From: Akkermansia muciniphila | GTDB lineage: Bacteria > Verrucomicrobiota > Verrucomicrobiia > Verrucomicrobiales > Akkermansiaceae | DNA: 64,000 nt | Assembly (NCBI GenBank): GCA_945890645.1 | Contig: CAMDCV010000011.1 | Span: 1 to 64,000, forward strand | Direction of reading: 5' to 3' | Part shown: positions 8,594 to 17,163 of the stretch, one piece after another | How positions within the stretch are numbered: the first letter of the stretch is position 1 | Layout of the letters: the number at the start of each line of letters is the position of its first letter | Translations under genes and position numbers: made by a program | Notes under the pieces: model-generated | Databases searched by the model: none | What the model saw: only the letters and a program-made list of their open reading frames with translations | Told to the model about the DNA's origin: nothing

Positions 8594-11191
8594 CTATTTG
8601 CGGAATCGATCCCACATTGGTTCCTTCACCGGCTTTGCCTTCGGCGCATTATCGTAATCGATATTTGGTGCCTTTAGCGAAACAGGATTCGACACGCGAA
8701 CGGGTGGATTATCAGGAGTGTTTCCTTTGTCCTCAATGATTTCGTCAACAGGCTTGATCGGCAACACACCAGGACCATCGAAGTCGCGGATTTTGCCCGA
8801 GATCTCGTAGCGGCGGTCCATATCGCGATTGGCGGCATCCATCGAACGCTCGTCACGGATAATCTGAGGCTGAATGAAGATGATCAACTCATTGCGCGAT
8901 TTTTTGTCAGACGTAGAAGAAAACAATTTGCCCAGACCCGGGATTTGACTCAAAATCGGCACCCCGTTGATCTGCTTGGTGTTTTCCTCCGTAATCAATC
9001 CACCGAGCACCACAGTTTGGTTGTTCGGTACAGTCACGGTAGTCAGCAACTCGCGATTGATGATGTCGGGCACTTCATAAGCGTTGACACCTGTGCCGAT
9101 CTGGCGATTTTCACCCACACCTTGACTTACGAGGGAAATTTGCAAAGTCACTTCGTCCTCAGAGTTGACTAAGGGAACCACTTCAAGCGAAAGCTCGACG
9201 CGACGATATTCGATATTGGTACTCTGACCGCCGCCGTTCAAACCACCGTTGAAGCTGTTAGAAGGAACGGCGATTTCTTGACCGCTGGAAATGAAACCTT
9301 TTTGATTGTTCGCCGTGAAAATCGTAGGTCGTGAAATCACGTTAAAGTCCCCCGTTTCCTGCAGTGCCTTGAGGTAACCGGAGAGATGCTCACCGATTTT
9401 TCCATAAACTCCTAGTCCATTACTCGCAATGTTGAGATTTCCATCATCATCCAATTCCGGCAATAACTGGCCAATTTTCCCTGCCACAGCGCCACTTCCT
9501 GTTTCATCAAGACTGCGGAACCAATCGATGCCGTATTCGATATTGTTGCTCAAGGTTAACTGACCAAAAACGGTAGAGATCATGACTTGATCCGCTTTGA
9601 CATCGATCTCATCCAACAAATTATTAATGATCTCCACGCCTGCGGGTGGCCCTTGAACCACGATCGAATTGGTAATTTTGTCAGCAACCAGTAAGGTTCT
9701 GCCAACCAAAACGGAAACGGGTGCGGTATCGACTTGAGGATCACTCAGGCTAGAAGAGGAACCGCCTCCACCACCGCCGCCGAAACTACCACTGCTGCTG
9801 CCGCTGCCTCCGAACTGGCTGCCACTGCTGCTGCTTCCACCAAACTGACTGCCGCCACCTGCACGACTCGATGTGCCACCGCCGCTTCCGCCTGACGAAG
9901 AACCACCGCGTCCCAGGGAGGTGCTCGTCGATGCTCGACCTCCGCCACCACCGGAACCACCGTCTGCAGAACCACCAAACGCGCGGCTTAGCGCATCACT
10001 GGCCACGTCGAGGAAATCACCCACCGCGAGATACTTCAACTTGCGACGAAGGAAATTGCGTTGATCAGAGGGGCTATCGAACTCTTTCACCAAACTCTCG
10101 ATGAAGACCATGTCCAGTGGACGCGCCATCACAAAAATACGATTGGTGCGGATATCGGGAACGATCTGGATCGGCGGAGCCTCACCGGCGGCCGAAGATC
10201 CCGCGTTCGCAGAAGTTTGCGGCACAGCGCCATTCGTATTGTTCGTCGTTACGGGAGCGCCGCCTTGCTGGACGCGTTGCACGCCGGCAGTGGTTTGAGC
10301 AGAACTTTGGGCACTAAAAATTTCATTTAAGGTCGCCGAAAGTTCCTCGACGTCACCGTATTGTACTTTAATGAATTTTGTTTCGATGTTCGAGGAAGGC
10401 ACGTCGATCTTCGCCTGTAACTCGATCAGCGCGCGAATCAACGAAGTATTTTCCGTAATGATCAGAGCCGAGGCATTGGGCACGGCAACGACCGAGCCGA
10501 AGCTGTTGAACTGAGTGACCACCGTTTGAAACACACGAGCGACTTCATCCGGCTTCATGTATTTCAGCGTCATCACGTAGCGCACGACTTCATCGCCCTC
10601 AGGCAATGCAAGTGGACTTGTGACCAGTGGAATGTCACCCGTGCCAGGCTTAGGCCCTTGGCTGGCGGTTGTTAGCTTGTCCCATCCGTCGCCGCCGGGC
10701 GCAAACACGAAGCCGTGCATCAAGCAGGAAGCTTTGAGCAAATCGATCGCTTCACCGTACGTGATCGGTGGTGGTTGAACGAAATAGATTTCCAGATCTT
10801 TGACCTCAGCGGTCATCACCACTCGACGTCCGGTAAGCTGGCGGTATACGAAACCAAGTTGCTCGGCATTCAGTTTGGGGAAATTGAAAGGAACGTCAGA
10901 AATATCATTGGGGTTGGGAGCTTTGATCGCCTTGTTAATCTGCCCTGCCGGAATGGTGGGCAATTTACCGTCAGGTGAAATGCCATTGGTAGCACGCGGT
11001 GCCGCAGGATTAACTGGGGGACGCGGAACGTTGCCATTACTGGGCACCAGCGGAGGTGCCCCTTGTGGAGATACTGGAATCGGTTGCGCGGCAGGCTGCG
11101 CTGGCGGTGGAGCAGTTTCTGGTGTTTGTCCGACAACCCAAACGAGAAGCAAAGAGGCAAGTCCGACGTAATAAAGAATTCGATTTGACAT
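8594..11191 (-). CDS. gspD: Type II secretion outer-membrane secretin GspD
   Basis: Forms the outer-membrane ring through which folded proteins leave the periplasm. About 865 aa from the ATG at 11191, which opens a signal peptide; the longer frame from 11344 has no signal. N0-N3 domains occupy roughly residues 80-560, with N-domain motifs such as V-T-S-P-L-A-L-P and P-D-I-R-T-N-R-I-F-V. The C-terminal secretin domain carries V-P-N-N-Q-T-V-V-L-G-G-L-I and I-P-G-L-G-K-L-F. A long Gly/Ser-rich insertion (about 9740-9975) lies between the N-domains and the secretin domain. Last gene of the gspG-to-D operon, ending at a terminator. Unusually for T2SS, gspD is at the distal end. Confidence 0.93.
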   Translation of the reverse strand: MSNRILYYVGLASLLLVWVVGQTPETAPPPAQPAAQPIPVSPQGAPPLVPSNGNVPRPPVNPAAPRATNGISPDGKLPTIPAGQINKAIKAPNPNDISDVPFNFPKLNAEQLGFVYRQLTGRRVVMTAEVKDLEIYFVQPPPITYGEAIDLLKASCLMHGFVFAPGGDGWDKLTTASQGPKPGTGDIPLVTSPLALPEGDEVVRYVMTLKYMKPDEVARVFQTVVTQFNSFGSVVAVPNASALIITENTSLIRALIELQAKIDVPSSNIETKFIKVQYGDVEELSATLNEIFSAQSSAQTTAGVQRVQQGGAPVTTNNTNGAVPQTSANAGSSAAGEAPPIQIVPDIRTNRIFVMARPLDMVFIESLVKEFDSPSDQRNFLRRKLKYLAVGDFLDVASDALSRAFGGSADGGSGGGGGRASTSTSLGRGGSSSGGSGGGTSSRAGGGSQFGGSSSSGSQFGGSGSSSGSFGGGGGGGSSSSLSDPQVDTAPVSVLVGRTLLVADKITNSIVVQGPPAGVEIINNLLDEIDVKADQVMISTVFGQLTLSNNIEYGIDWFRSLDETGSGAVAGKIGQLLPELDDDGNLNIASNGLGVYGKIGEHLSGYLKALQETGDFNVISRPTIFTANNQKGFISSGQEIAVPSNSFNGGLNGGGQSTNIEYRRVELSLEVVPLVNSEDEVTLQISLVSQGVGENRQIGTGVNAYEVPDIINRELLTTVTVPNNQTVVLGGLITEENTKQINGVPILSQIPGLGKLFSSTSDKKSRNELIIFIQPQIIRDERSMDAANRDMDRRYEISGKIRDFDGPGVLPIKPVDEIIEDKGNTPDNPPVRVSNPVSLKAPNIDYDNAPKAKPVKEPMWDRFRK

Positions 11192-11207
11192 AAGTGTGAG
11201 GAGAAAA

Positions 11208-11792
11208 TTATTGTTGTGGTTGAACTTGTGGTAATTGGCCCTGTTGTGGCTGACCTTGAGGTGCTTGTCCTTGCCCGGGTTGGACGAGAGTGCGTATGCG
11301 AGGCGGAAGGCGACCGCCCGTAGGACTACCGCCGGGTAAACCATTAGGCAGGGCCGGCTGGCCCGCTTGCTGTCCCTCTTGCGCTGGATTTTGCGAAGGT
11401 GATTTTACGACTAATAATTTTTTGTCAAAACTTACCGTTCCTTGCGAGGAGCCGTAGCGCAATTTGACGGTTGTCTCCGTGTAGTCCATGCCGCCGTCGG
11501 TAACTTCAATGACTTCGAACTCCGAATGCATACCGGGCTGAATGACCTTTTTCTCGTCGGGCTTTTTCTTGTTGAGCAAGATCACGAAGTAACCATCGGG
11601 AAACTTAGTCACGCCACCGAGCGCCCAATCTTCGAGAGGATTAACGACGGGTGTGTTGTTGATAATGGGAGGCGCAGGAGTAGTGAATGGGGAACTGGCG
11701 TGAAGTGATGTGTAGCGACTTTGCAGAGGCTTTTTCGGTGCATCTGCGAGCAGAGGCAATGGCAAAAGACAGAGGACGATAAATGTTTTCAT
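11208..11792 (-). CDS. Secretion operon periplasmic protein, GspC/PilP-like
   Basis: A 194-aa protein with an N-terminal signal peptide ending near A-D-A (residues 16-18), a compact beta-rich middle part (about 50-130) containing W-A-L-G-G-V and G-Y-F-V-I-L-L-N, and a Pro/Gln/Gly-rich tail. The position directly upstream of gspD and the W-x-L-x-G-V motif recall the HR domain of GspC or PilP, which contacts the secretin N0 domain. There is no clear membrane anchor beyond the signal. Family match is tentative; the operon role is well supported by context. Confidence 0.6.
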   Translation of the reverse strand: MKTFIVLCLLPLPLLADAPKKPLQSRYTSLHASSPFTTPAPPIINNTPVVNPLEDWALGGVTKFPDGYFVILLNKKKPDEKKVIQPGMHSEFEVIEVTDGGMDYTETTVKLRYGSSQGTVSFDKKLLVVKSPSQNPAQEGQQAGQPALPNGLPGGSPTGGRLPPRIRTLVQPGQGQAPQGQPQQGQLPQVQPQQ

Positions 11793-11803
11793 GGCTTTGG
11801 GTA

Positions 11804-12349
11804 TTAGAGATTGGGATCAAGGGGCACATACCATTGATCGAAAGTGACAGTGCAGTCGATTTGGGAGGTTTCCTCGCGATTCGGACTCATCGTGATTTCT
11901 GAAATGACACGAAAATCATTAGGTGAATGCATTTTGTCGAACCAGCTATACAAATTGCGTTCTTCACCGGTGATTTGGAATTTAACCTGTGCCACTTTGT
12001 AGTGAGTTACGGTTTCACTTTCTGCTGAACGGTCAGGCAAAATATCGCTCTTTTTAACGGTCAGTCCGGCACGGGCCAATTCAGTCGCAGCAAGTTCTTG
12101 CAGCTTGGTAGGAACTTGTTCGCTGGCTTGAGGTTCAGGCTCGTGTGACGCTAGCCATTCAATTTCATCTTGGATCGAGTCGCGCTGGGACAGATACAAT
12201 TGACCCTCTTGCAATTCAGTTTTTGCGGTTTCTCGGTCAATATTGATCGCAATGCGTTTATTTTGATAAGACTTGTAACCCCACAACGAAAGGAGAATCA
12301 CCCCCGCTGCGGCAAACATTGTCAGTAATTTTCTCTCTCGTTCGGACAT
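11804..12349 (-). CDS. GspM-like inner-membrane assembly protein
   Basis: A 181-aa bitopic protein: cytoplasmic start, one transmembrane helix at about residues 9-25, a coiled-coil-prone segment, then a small alpha/beta periplasmic domain. This is the size and layout of GspM/PilO, which joins the GspL/PilN platform. It follows the GspL-like gene and precedes the GspC/PilP-like gene, the expected order. Sequence conservation in this family is low, so the call rests on topology and position. Confidence 0.65.
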   Translation of the reverse strand: MSERERKLLTMFAAAGVILLSLWGYKSYQNKRIAINIDRETAKTELQEGQLYLSQRDSIQDEIEWLASHEPEPQASEQVPTKLQELAATELARAGLTVKKSDILPDRSAESETVTHYKVAQVKFQITGEERNLYSWFDKMHSPNDFRVISEITMSPNREETSQIDCTVTFDQWYVPLDPNL

Positions 12350-12433
12350 CGGTAAAAATGAATCAGTTCTCTTCTGGAATAAACCCGCCTGTGCGGCAAT
12401 GTGTTTGTAAAAGTGGGAACATTTGCAAAAGTC

Positions 12434-13678
12434 TTATTGTTGTTCCTGCGGGACCGCTCCTTGGATGACAAATTCCCAACCCTTGGCAGAATTGGTAGGC
12501 GGCGGTGCAGAGAACTTGAAACGGGTCAATTCCTCGCTTTTGTTGATGGCAAAACTAAATTGGCCAATCGGCGACGGTTGATTGGAGGCACCCTTAATGC
12601 GGATTTCGTTGTTGTTAATCGTCGCCTCGGATAGGCGTATCACTCCCTTCGGCATCGGCATGCAGCGTGTGATGCGATACAGTGTTTCGACTGGCCATTG
12701 ATCTTGATCGACGAGTGGACCGAGTTCCCGCCATTTAGCTTTGTGCTCATTATACGCTTCACGCTCAGGCTGGAGAGCTTTAGCGGCTAATTTTAGTTCG
12801 TTCGTAGCCTTAATGTCCTGCCACAAGGTCCAACCAGCCCACCCGAGAAGACCTACGACAACTGCGGCAGCAGCCGAACTGGCCATGATGATTTGTTTGC
12901 GTTTCGCTGTCTGACGGCGCTGCGCGAATACATCGGCTGGTAGCAATTTGCAATCGGTGACGGGCACCATGGGATCGGGGCGATTGGTCACATCTACCGC
13001 GAAATCAAACGCTTTAGCAAAGACTCCAGCCTCCCCCAGTTCACCAGCGGGATGCCATACCTTGGTACTGCGCGGTGTGAAAGAAATTCCTTGGAATGCC
13101 AACTGCACAAGAGCCAGTTTTACATCCCGCAGCAATGACTCATCAGGATGCTCGCCATCGTTCGAAGTCGATTGCGCATATAGCATTTTGCCTTGGTCGT
13201 AAAAGGCGAAAACCCACTGTCCCCATTCTTTCCACAGCGCTATACCATCGCCCTCAAAAGCATAGGCACGCGGGGCGTAGTCGAACTCTTTGGGACTGCG
13301 AATCGTCAATTCTCCTTCTCCGGGTGCACGCAGCACCACGGTAGCGAGAACGGCACTTTCCTCGCTTTTTTGCATCACAAAATAATCGATCAACTGCCCG
13401 GCACCAGGGTCTGTGCGAATGCCCATGCGCTCGCTGTGCATTTGTGCCAAATCCGCGAACAGATGTTCATCACCCGTGGTCGTTTTGAATGGCATGACCG
13501 TCGCATCCTTGACGGAAAAAAAGAACATTACGTCCAATGCAGGTAAAGTTGTGATCTCTCCTGCAATCTCGGTGGAAGTAACTTCGCGACGCCCAAAACC
13601 ACTAGCCGGCGTCCCCTCCCACACTTCCCAGCCAGAAACACCCGGGACCAAAATAATGATATCTCCTTTATTACTCAC
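12434..13678 (-). CDS. GspL/PilM-PilN-like assembly platform protein
   Basis: A 414-aa protein with a cytoplasmic domain of about 265 residues, one strong transmembrane helix at about 268-288 (S-S-A-A-A-A-V-V-V-G-L-L-G-W) and a periplasmic part ending in a small alpha/beta domain. This matches GspL (an actin-like domain plus a ferredoxin-like periplasmic domain), which in T2SS recruits the ATPase GspE. The ATG overlaps the gspK stop as ATGA. The ATPase phosphate motifs are not obvious. GspE itself is not in the window. Confidence 0.68.
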   Translation of the reverse strand: MSNKGDIIILVPGVSGWEVWEGTPASGFGRREVTSTEIAGEITTLPALDVMFFFSVKDATVMPFKTTTGDEHLFADLAQMHSERMGIRTDPGAGQLIDYFVMQKSEESAVLATVVLRAPGEGELTIRSPKEFDYAPRAYAFEGDGIALWKEWGQWVFAFYDQGKMLYAQSTSNDGEHPDESLLRDVKLALVQLAFQGISFTPRSTKVWHPAGELGEAGVFAKAFDFAVDVTNRPDPMVPVTDCKLLPADVFAQRRQTAKRKQIIMASSAAAAVVVGLLGWAGWTLWQDIKATNELKLAAKALQPEREAYNEHKAKWRELGPLVDQDQWPVETLYRITRCMPMPKGVIRLSEATINNNEIRIKGASNQPSPIGQFSFAINKSEELTRFKFSAPPPTNSAKGWEFVIQGAVPQEQQ

Positions 13679-14634
13679 GGCACTACTTCTTCTGTTTTTT
13701 CTAAAATGGCTGGTTTCCCCGCGCGATTGCGCAGAACGAGAACGATTTTTCTTTTGGTGACACCGGATTGCCCGGTGCTTTCAATGCGAGTGGTGCTGTC
13801 GTTCGCCCCAAGGCGAGGAGTCACCACCGGCGCGTAAAAATCTGGCACCCGCAAGATTTCAAACACAGTACCGCCGCTTTGTCCACTATTGAGACTCTGA
13901 AAAGGCATGTCATCCTCGGTGCCGCGAATCCCATCCGCACCGCGTACCGTTTCCACCAAGGTCAGGGCATCCTCCAGATTGCACTCAGCGGCGATTGAAA
14001 TTTTTTCCGCGCTCGCCTCGTTCACATCCAATCCTCCAGCGCTCCAAATCGTGAACCAGTCGCGCCAATCCGGTTTGACTTGCTCAACAATTTCCATGCC
14101 CCGCACCAGACGCATTTCATCCAAGGAATAAAACGGTCGATTGAAAGGTTGGTTGATGCGTCCCAGCTCTTCGTAGTATGGCTTTTCAGCGCCATTCATT
14201 TGCTCTTCTTCATTCGAATCCACCCAGTCGAGCATCGCGTCCGCAATTTCCTGCGCGATGTCTTCTTCAATGCCCCAATAAATGAAAATCCCTTTGAGCA
14301 AATTTTTGTCGTTCGTGTTCAGCAACATGTGGTTGATGTTGAAACGTTCTCCTTCGGACCGCAGTTCGACTCGATAACTAGCTCCCTCTTCCCCACTCAG
14401 TTGCAACAAAGGATCGTCGCGTTTGACCGCAGGATTAGCCCCTACAGCGATACCCATTTCGGCGGCCTGACGCGCGCGAAAGCCGTTAATTTGTGAATCT
14501 GCCACATCCAGTTCGAACGACAATAACTGGATAGCTGTTAAAGCGGCAAATGCCAACACAGCGATCAACCACAGCACCGCAGCCAGCGCCATGCCGCGCG
14601 GCTGAGATCGTCGATCTATGTGGGAAAGTTTCAT
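13675..14634 (-). CDS. gspK: Type II secretion minor pseudopilin GspK
   Basis: Tip subunit of the T2SS pseudopilus, about 319 aa from the ATG at 14634, which gives a short basic leader ending R-G before M-A-L-A-A-V-L-W. The longer frame upstream lacks a leader. After the N-terminal hydrophobic helix come R-A-R-Q-A-A-E-M-G, then the large GspK domain with D-W-V-D-S-N-E-E-E and the helix-hairpin segment beginning G-L-D-V-N-E-A-S. GspK lacks the Glu at +5 found in other pseudopilins, as here. Confidence 0.88.
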   Translation of the reverse strand: MKLSHIDRRSQPRGMALAAVLWLIAVLAFAALTAIQLLSFELDVADSQINGFRARQAAEMGIAVGANPAVKRDDPLLQLSGEEGASYRVELRSEGERFNINHMLLNTNDKNLLKGIFIYWGIEEDIAQEIADAMLDWVDSNEEEQMNGAEKPYYEELGRINQPFNRPFYSLDEMRLVRGMEIVEQVKPDWRDWFTIWSAGGLDVNEASAEKISIAAECNLEDALTLVETVRGADGIRGTEDDMPFQSLNSGQSGGTVFEILRVPDFYAPVVTPRLGANDSTTRIESTGQSGVTKRKIVLVLRNRAGKPAILEKTEEVVP

Positions 14635-14647
14635 GATTCTTCGATGA

Positions 14648-15463
14648 TTAGCCACCTCCGCCACTATTAGACGGAACGCCGGGAGTGATGGGCCCCCCGG
14701 GAATAACGACTGATCCACCGCCACCACTTCCACCTCCGGTACCGCCGCTGCCACCACCCGTTCCGCCCTGTCCAGATCCCTGCTGCTGGTTTTGATTATT
14801 GCTACGAATCACTGTCGACGGACTGACTTTCGGCACAATCCAAAAAATTTGTTTCATCTCATCGCCATACGCTCCCTGTGCCGTTACGAGCTCAAGTTGC
14901 AAAGGCAAACGCCCCTGTAAATCCCAATCGAGTTGCCAGTCCATCGTGCGGCCATCCAACGCCCGCCACTCAAAGAAGCGCAGGTCTTCCATCAAAATCA
15001 CTTCCGCGAAGGGCTCTTCCTTGCGTGCATCAGCGATGTTTTCGGTATCGGAGAGAATCGGATTTTCATAATAGCGCATCACGACATTGATGAAGCCATC
15101 ACGACGCTTGACCCCAGCAATTTCGACCGCCTTTGCGATGCGCTCGACACCGCCCCAGGTAAAGGCCAGTGGCACGTTTTGCAAAACTAGCGTGTATTCA
15201 AATGGCTGCGTGCCCTTCGTGTAAATCAGCTCCATGCGAGTATTCCCTGGCAAGGAAGTGAGCTGCATTTTCATCATGTCGAAAAAGCTCTCGCGCAAGC
15301 TATTCTCCGACTGCTGCTTGTTAATGCCATTGGCGAGTTGGATATTGGCCGTCGCAATAAAAGCACAGGATATGATCAGCGCCGACATCAGACCAAGCGC
15401 GATCACGACTTCGATCAAAGTGAAGCCGGAGCGAGGTTTTCTGCGAATGGAGGAAAGGTTCAT
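14648..15463 (-). CDS. gspJ: Type II secretion minor pseudopilin GspJ
   Basis: About 271 aa from the ATG at 15463, which overlaps the gspI stop as ATGA. Prepilin leader R-K-P-R-S-G then F-T-L-I-E-V-V-I-A-L with Glu at +5. A beta-rich domain follows, and the protein ends in an unusual Gly/Ser/Pro-rich tail of about 50 residues (14650-14800) that is not part of typical GspJ. It forms the pseudopilus tip with GspI and GspK. Confidence 0.85.
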   Translation of the reverse strand: MNLSSIRRKPRSGFTLIEVVIALGLMSALIISCAFIATANIQLANGINKQQSENSLRESFFDMMKMQLTSLPGNTRMELIYTKGTQPFEYTLVLQNVPLAFTWGGVERIAKAVEIAGVKRRDGFINVVMRYYENPILSDTENIADARKEEPFAEVILMEDLRFFEWRALDGRTMDWQLDWDLQGRLPLQLELVTAQGAYGDEMKQIFWIVPKVSPSTVIRSNNQNQQQGSGQGGTGGGSGGTGGGSGGGGSVVIPGGPITPGVPSNSGGGG

Positions 15464-15876
15464 GGTTGATACAAGCGTCCGTAGCGCCACGTCACGGCAC
15501 TGCGATTCAGTTGGGTGTTCCCTTGCATAAAATAAGCGGTCACCGTGATGCGCCACATTTCCTGCAACAATTGGCCATCTTTGTTTTCTATTTCTTCCAT
15601 CTTTTCATACCTCGTCACGATCTCCATCGACCGCTCTTCAAGCTTCTGCGAAAATTCGCCTTCCTCCAGATTGGGAATGGAAATCGCTTCGTCCAGTGAG
15701 CTTTGCAATATTCGTGTCACCTGCATTTCCCGCGCCGCCATGTCCGAGGCATCGGCCGACTTCTGCAATGCAATCGAAAATCCTGTGGCCGCAAGAGCAA
15801 AGATACCCATTGCGAGCACTACCTCTAACAGCAAATACCCATTCGCGGATCGACGATGTAATGTAGCAGTATTCAT
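15460..15876 (-). CDS. gspI: Type II secretion minor pseudopilin GspI
   Basis: 138 aa, the normal size for GspI. Leader ends A-N-G; the mature start is Y-L-L-L-E-V-V-L-A-M with Glu at +5, then Q-K-S-A-D-A-S and a small alpha/beta domain. The Tyr at +1 instead of Phe is tolerated in this family. It overlaps gspH upstream (ATGA) and gspJ downstream, so H-I-J are translationally coupled. Confidence 0.85.
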   Translation of the reverse strand: MNTATLHRRSANGYLLLEVVLAMGIFALAATGFSIALQKSADASDMAAREMQVTRILQSSLDEAISIPNLEEGEFSQKLEERSMEIVTRYEKMEEIENKDGQLLQEMWRITVTAYFMQGNTQLNRSAVTWRYGRLYQP

Positions 15877-16460
15877 CGTTTTGCCTCCATGCTTCGTTCA
15901 CGGACATTGGCCGAGAGTGGGTGAAATTCCATTTCCATCCAGCCGTCCTCGTATTCGATCCTTAAGCCCACCGGTTCGCAAATGCCATTCGGGTCGAAGC
16001 GCCACACTTGAGGGTCATTACGACGCATGGGCACCCAGTTGTTTGATCCCCATCGACGCACAAACAAATCGAAATTGGATAGTGAAACTGTCTCACGCAC
16101 AGGATTGAACTTTGGCGCCTTGCCCCCGGCTTCGAGGGCATCCGCTTCCAGTTCCTGACGTGCTTTGATTTCATCATCGCTGTAACCCGCCTCCACCAAT
16201 GGACTCAGCCGCACGGAGTTTTCGAAGAACGTTATCGCGTAAGGCGTCTGCTGCACCATAGCCACCGAGCGTGCGCGCTTTGCCAGTAATTCCACATCGC
16301 CCGCTGCACTTTTCAGCTGTCGTTCTGCCGAGGTCGTAATAAACAAAGTAATCGCACCACCCATCGCAAGACCAATCAAGGCCAACACAATCACCATCTC
16401 CAACAACGTAAACCCAGACGCACTGCGCTGGGTCACGGGGGAAAGTGGGTGACGATTCAT
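15873..16460 (-). CDS. gspH: Type II secretion minor pseudopilin GspH
   Basis: 195 aa. The prepilin signature A-S-G-F-T-L-L-E-M-V-I-V-L-A lies at about residues 14-27, followed by L-K-S-A-A-G-D-V-E-L-L-A-K-R-A-R, the usual GspH helix, and a C-terminal beta domain (V-G-L-R-I-E-Y-E-D-G-W). GspH links the GspG filament to the I-J-K tip. It follows gspG by 19 nt. Confidence 0.86.
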   Translation of the reverse strand: MNRHPLSPVTQRSASGFTLLEMVIVLALIGLAMGGAITLFITTSAERQLKSAAGDVELLAKRARSVAMVQQTPYAITFFENSVRLSPLVEAGYSDDEIKARQELEADALEAGGKAPKFNPVRETVSLSNFDLFVRRWGSNNWVPMRRNDPQVWRFDPNGICEPVGLRIEYEDGWMEMEFHPLSANVRERSMEAKR

Positions 16461-16479
16461 AAAAGATCTGAGGAAAAAC

Positions 16480-16920
16480 TCAGTCTTGGCTCGACATATC
16501 GTCTTCCGTACCTAGTTGGCCGTCCTTGCCTTTGGTAACCAGCTCAAATTCAGTCGCTACTTTGCTACCGGGGAATTTGTAAGTGTATTCCTGACCCCAC
16601 GGATCGAGAGGCACTTTATCCGCCAGCGCGGTCCATGATTTGGGTGCCGGGGTTCCGCCCGGACGCGTTACGAGAGCTTTCAACCCTTGTGCCGTCGAGG
16701 GATAGAATCCGTTGTTGATTTTATACATCTTCAATACGCTACCAAGAGAGTTGAAGTCACCTTTGACCCGTTGGATGGCGGCACCTTCACCGACTTTGCC
16801 CATCACTCCGATGGCGCCACCAATGATCAGACCGATGATGCCGAGCACGATCACCATTTCCAAAAGCGTGAAGCCCTTGAGTTTCCGTTTGTTGCGTTTG
16901 GTATAACTGTTTGTTTTCAT
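16480..16920 (-). CDS. gspG: Type II secretion major pseudopilin GspG
   Basis: 146 aa from the ATG at 16920; the longer frame to 17043 has no sensible leader. Leader K-R-K-L-K-G, then F-T-L-L-E-M-V-I-V-L with Glu at +5. GspG-specific features are present: Y-P-S-T-A-Q-G-L-K-A-L, V-P-L-D-P-W-G-Q-E-Y and the Ca2+-binding C-terminal loop (K-G-K-D-G-Q-L-G-T-E-D-D). It forms the main pseudopilus shaft. First gene of the operon here; gspE and gspF do not adjoin it. Confidence 0.95.
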   Translation of the reverse strand: MKTNSYTKRNKRKLKGFTLLEMVIVLGIIGLIIGGAIGVMGKVGEGAAIQRVKGDFNSLGSVLKMYKINNGFYPSTAQGLKALVTRPGGTPAPKSWTALADKVPLDPWGQEYTYKFPGSKVATEFELVTKGKDGQLGTEDDMSSQD

Positions 16921-17163
16921 AGTTCGTAATAAGTAAGTGAAAAAATGAGGGTCACAGAAGTAACACCACACGAGCTCAGATTTGTCAGTATGTTTTGTGA
17001 AGATTAGCATTTTTTTGCACTTGATAACAGCTTCTTGCCCCAATGGATCATTCCCCGCCTTGGGGAAGTGATCTGATATTTCTGATCAAAATTCAGGCCT
17101 TTAAGGCTGAATCTTTGCAAGATCAGACTTGAAAACTCCCCCACCCGCCCCTATGAAACGCGC
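16921..17163. other. Divergent intergenic region gspG / dehydrogenase with hairpin and repeats
   Basis: 243 bp without a gene. It holds a perfect hairpin TTCCCC/GGGGAA (17051-17056 and 17062-17067) and, just after it, a cluster of related short words around 17069-17127: TCTGAT twice, TGATC and GATCAGA, partly as inverted repeats. Such a cluster between divergent genes could be a regulator site. No clear -10/-35 pair was settled on. Confidence 0.35.

Noticed and set aside
9740-9980. Repetitive region in gspD as a CRISPR or minisatellite
   Set aside because: Repeats are in codon phase, irregular in length and lie inside the gspD frame; a Gly/Ser-rich protein insert explains them.
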